From Shewanella profunda (GTDB lineage: Bacteria > Pseudomonadota > Gammaproteobacteria > Enterobacterales > Shewanellaceae): a DNA stretch of 64,000 nt. Numbering within the stretch: position 1 is the first letter of the stretch; every line of letters begins with the position of its first letter. The notes under the pieces were generated by a model. That model was given only the letters and a program-made list of their open reading frames with translations, had not been told where the DNA came from and searched no databases. The stretch is from assembly GCF_023283765.1 (NCBI RefSeq), contig NZ_JAKILG010000020.1, positions 1 to 64,000 of the forward strand, read 5' to 3'. The translations under genes and the position numbers were made by a program. This document shows positions 63,830 to 64,000 of the stretch, piece by piece.

Positions 63830-63862
63830 AAAGAAAAAGGACGCTTTCTCGAAAGCGTCCTT
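63830..63862 (-). terminator. Rho-independent terminator of ribB
   Basis: GGACGCTTTC/GAAAGCGTCC stem at 63839-63860 followed on the minus strand by CTTTTTCTTTT. It lies about 45 bp after the ribB stop. Confidence 0.9.
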
Positions 63863-63906
63863 AACATTTATTGCGATTGCTGTTTAATGTGCGATTAAGA
63901 TTTGAT

Positions 63907-64000
63907 TTAGCCTACATTGGCTAGCAGAGATTTACGGTAAACGACGATATCTTCAATCGTTAGCACGGGCATATTGTGTTGTGCGCCAAAAGCGATAATT
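63907..64000 (-). CDS. ribB: 3,4-dihydroxy-2-butanone 4-phosphate synthase RibB (C-terminal end, partial)
   Basis: Only the last 30 codons are in the window. The minus strand reads [19 protein letters not shown] then [11 protein letters not shown] and TAA at 63909-63907. The FGxQHNM and TIEDIVxYR pattern is the conserved C-terminus of RibB, which turns ribulose 5-phosphate into the four-carbon precursor of riboflavin. Ending here without a GTP-cyclohydrolase II domain indicates stand-alone RibB rather than RibBA. The 5' part lies beyond the window edge. Confidence 0.85.
   Translation of the reverse strand, partial: IIAFGAQHNMPVLTIEDIVVYRKSLLANVG

Noticed and set aside
1-64000. CRISPR arrays, tRNA or rRNA genes
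   Set aside because: No regularly spaced repeats, tRNA cloverleaf patterns or rRNA signatures were recognised anywhere in the window by eye.

Overview
The window looks like a chromosomal segment of a gammaproteobacterium, most probably Shewanella. Support comes from the mix of core genes (rlmJ, rsmJ, rlmF, ubiC, moeA/moeB, ribB, scsABCD, an AbgT transporter, a GlyGly-CTERM M6 protease, two large c-di-GMP proteins) and from moderate-GC codon usage. The genus call is an inference from gene content and was not tested by a search.

Layout. 1-14,089 is core-like: an AcrAB-type RND pump, two small membrane proteins separated by a possibly structured RNA, an AbgT transporter, LemA, a lytic transglycosylase, rlmJ, a membrane EAL protein and rsmJ. 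From about 14,090 to 37,300 lies an accessory block. It starts with debris: an IS91-family transposase remnant, a small integron cassette array without integrase (two full attC sites plus a half site), and a frameshifted cydB remnant. Then comes a GC-rich five-gene operon (16,886-24,696): a haem-oxygenase-like diiron enzyme, an NPPY methyltransferase, a Mur-ligase-only paralogue of cyanophycin synthetase, a cyanophycinase and a full-length cyanophycin synthetase. Three drug/efflux modules follow: XRE regulator/MFS, a tripartite RND pump with its own two-component system, and HxlR regulator/MFS. From 37,524 to the end the window is core-like again: an M48 peptidase fused to a pilin-like tail, the scsABCD copper/thiol-redox operon, an MscS channel, a histidine-rich ZIP-like transporter, a MarC-family protein, the M6 protease, ubiC, rlmF, moeAB, ferritin, a NIT-HAMP-PAS-GGDEF-EAL protein and the 3' end of ribB.

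How the main system may work (inference). In the cyanophycin-type operon the full CphA would build an Asp-backbone polymer with side-chain amino acids. The second Mur ligase keeps the N-terminal region and the ligase module but lacks ATP-grasp, so it could attach a different side-chain residue. The diiron oxidase and methyltransferase could tailor residues, and the cyanophycinase could cut the product into dipeptides. All five genes are tightly spaced or overlapping, so they are probably one transcription unit. This looks more like a pathway to a modified cyanophycin or a dipeptide-derived small molecule than plain nitrogen storage.

No rRNA, tRNA or CRISPR array was recognised. Gene starts were chosen by ribosome-binding sites and family lengths, and differ in places from the longest open frame.
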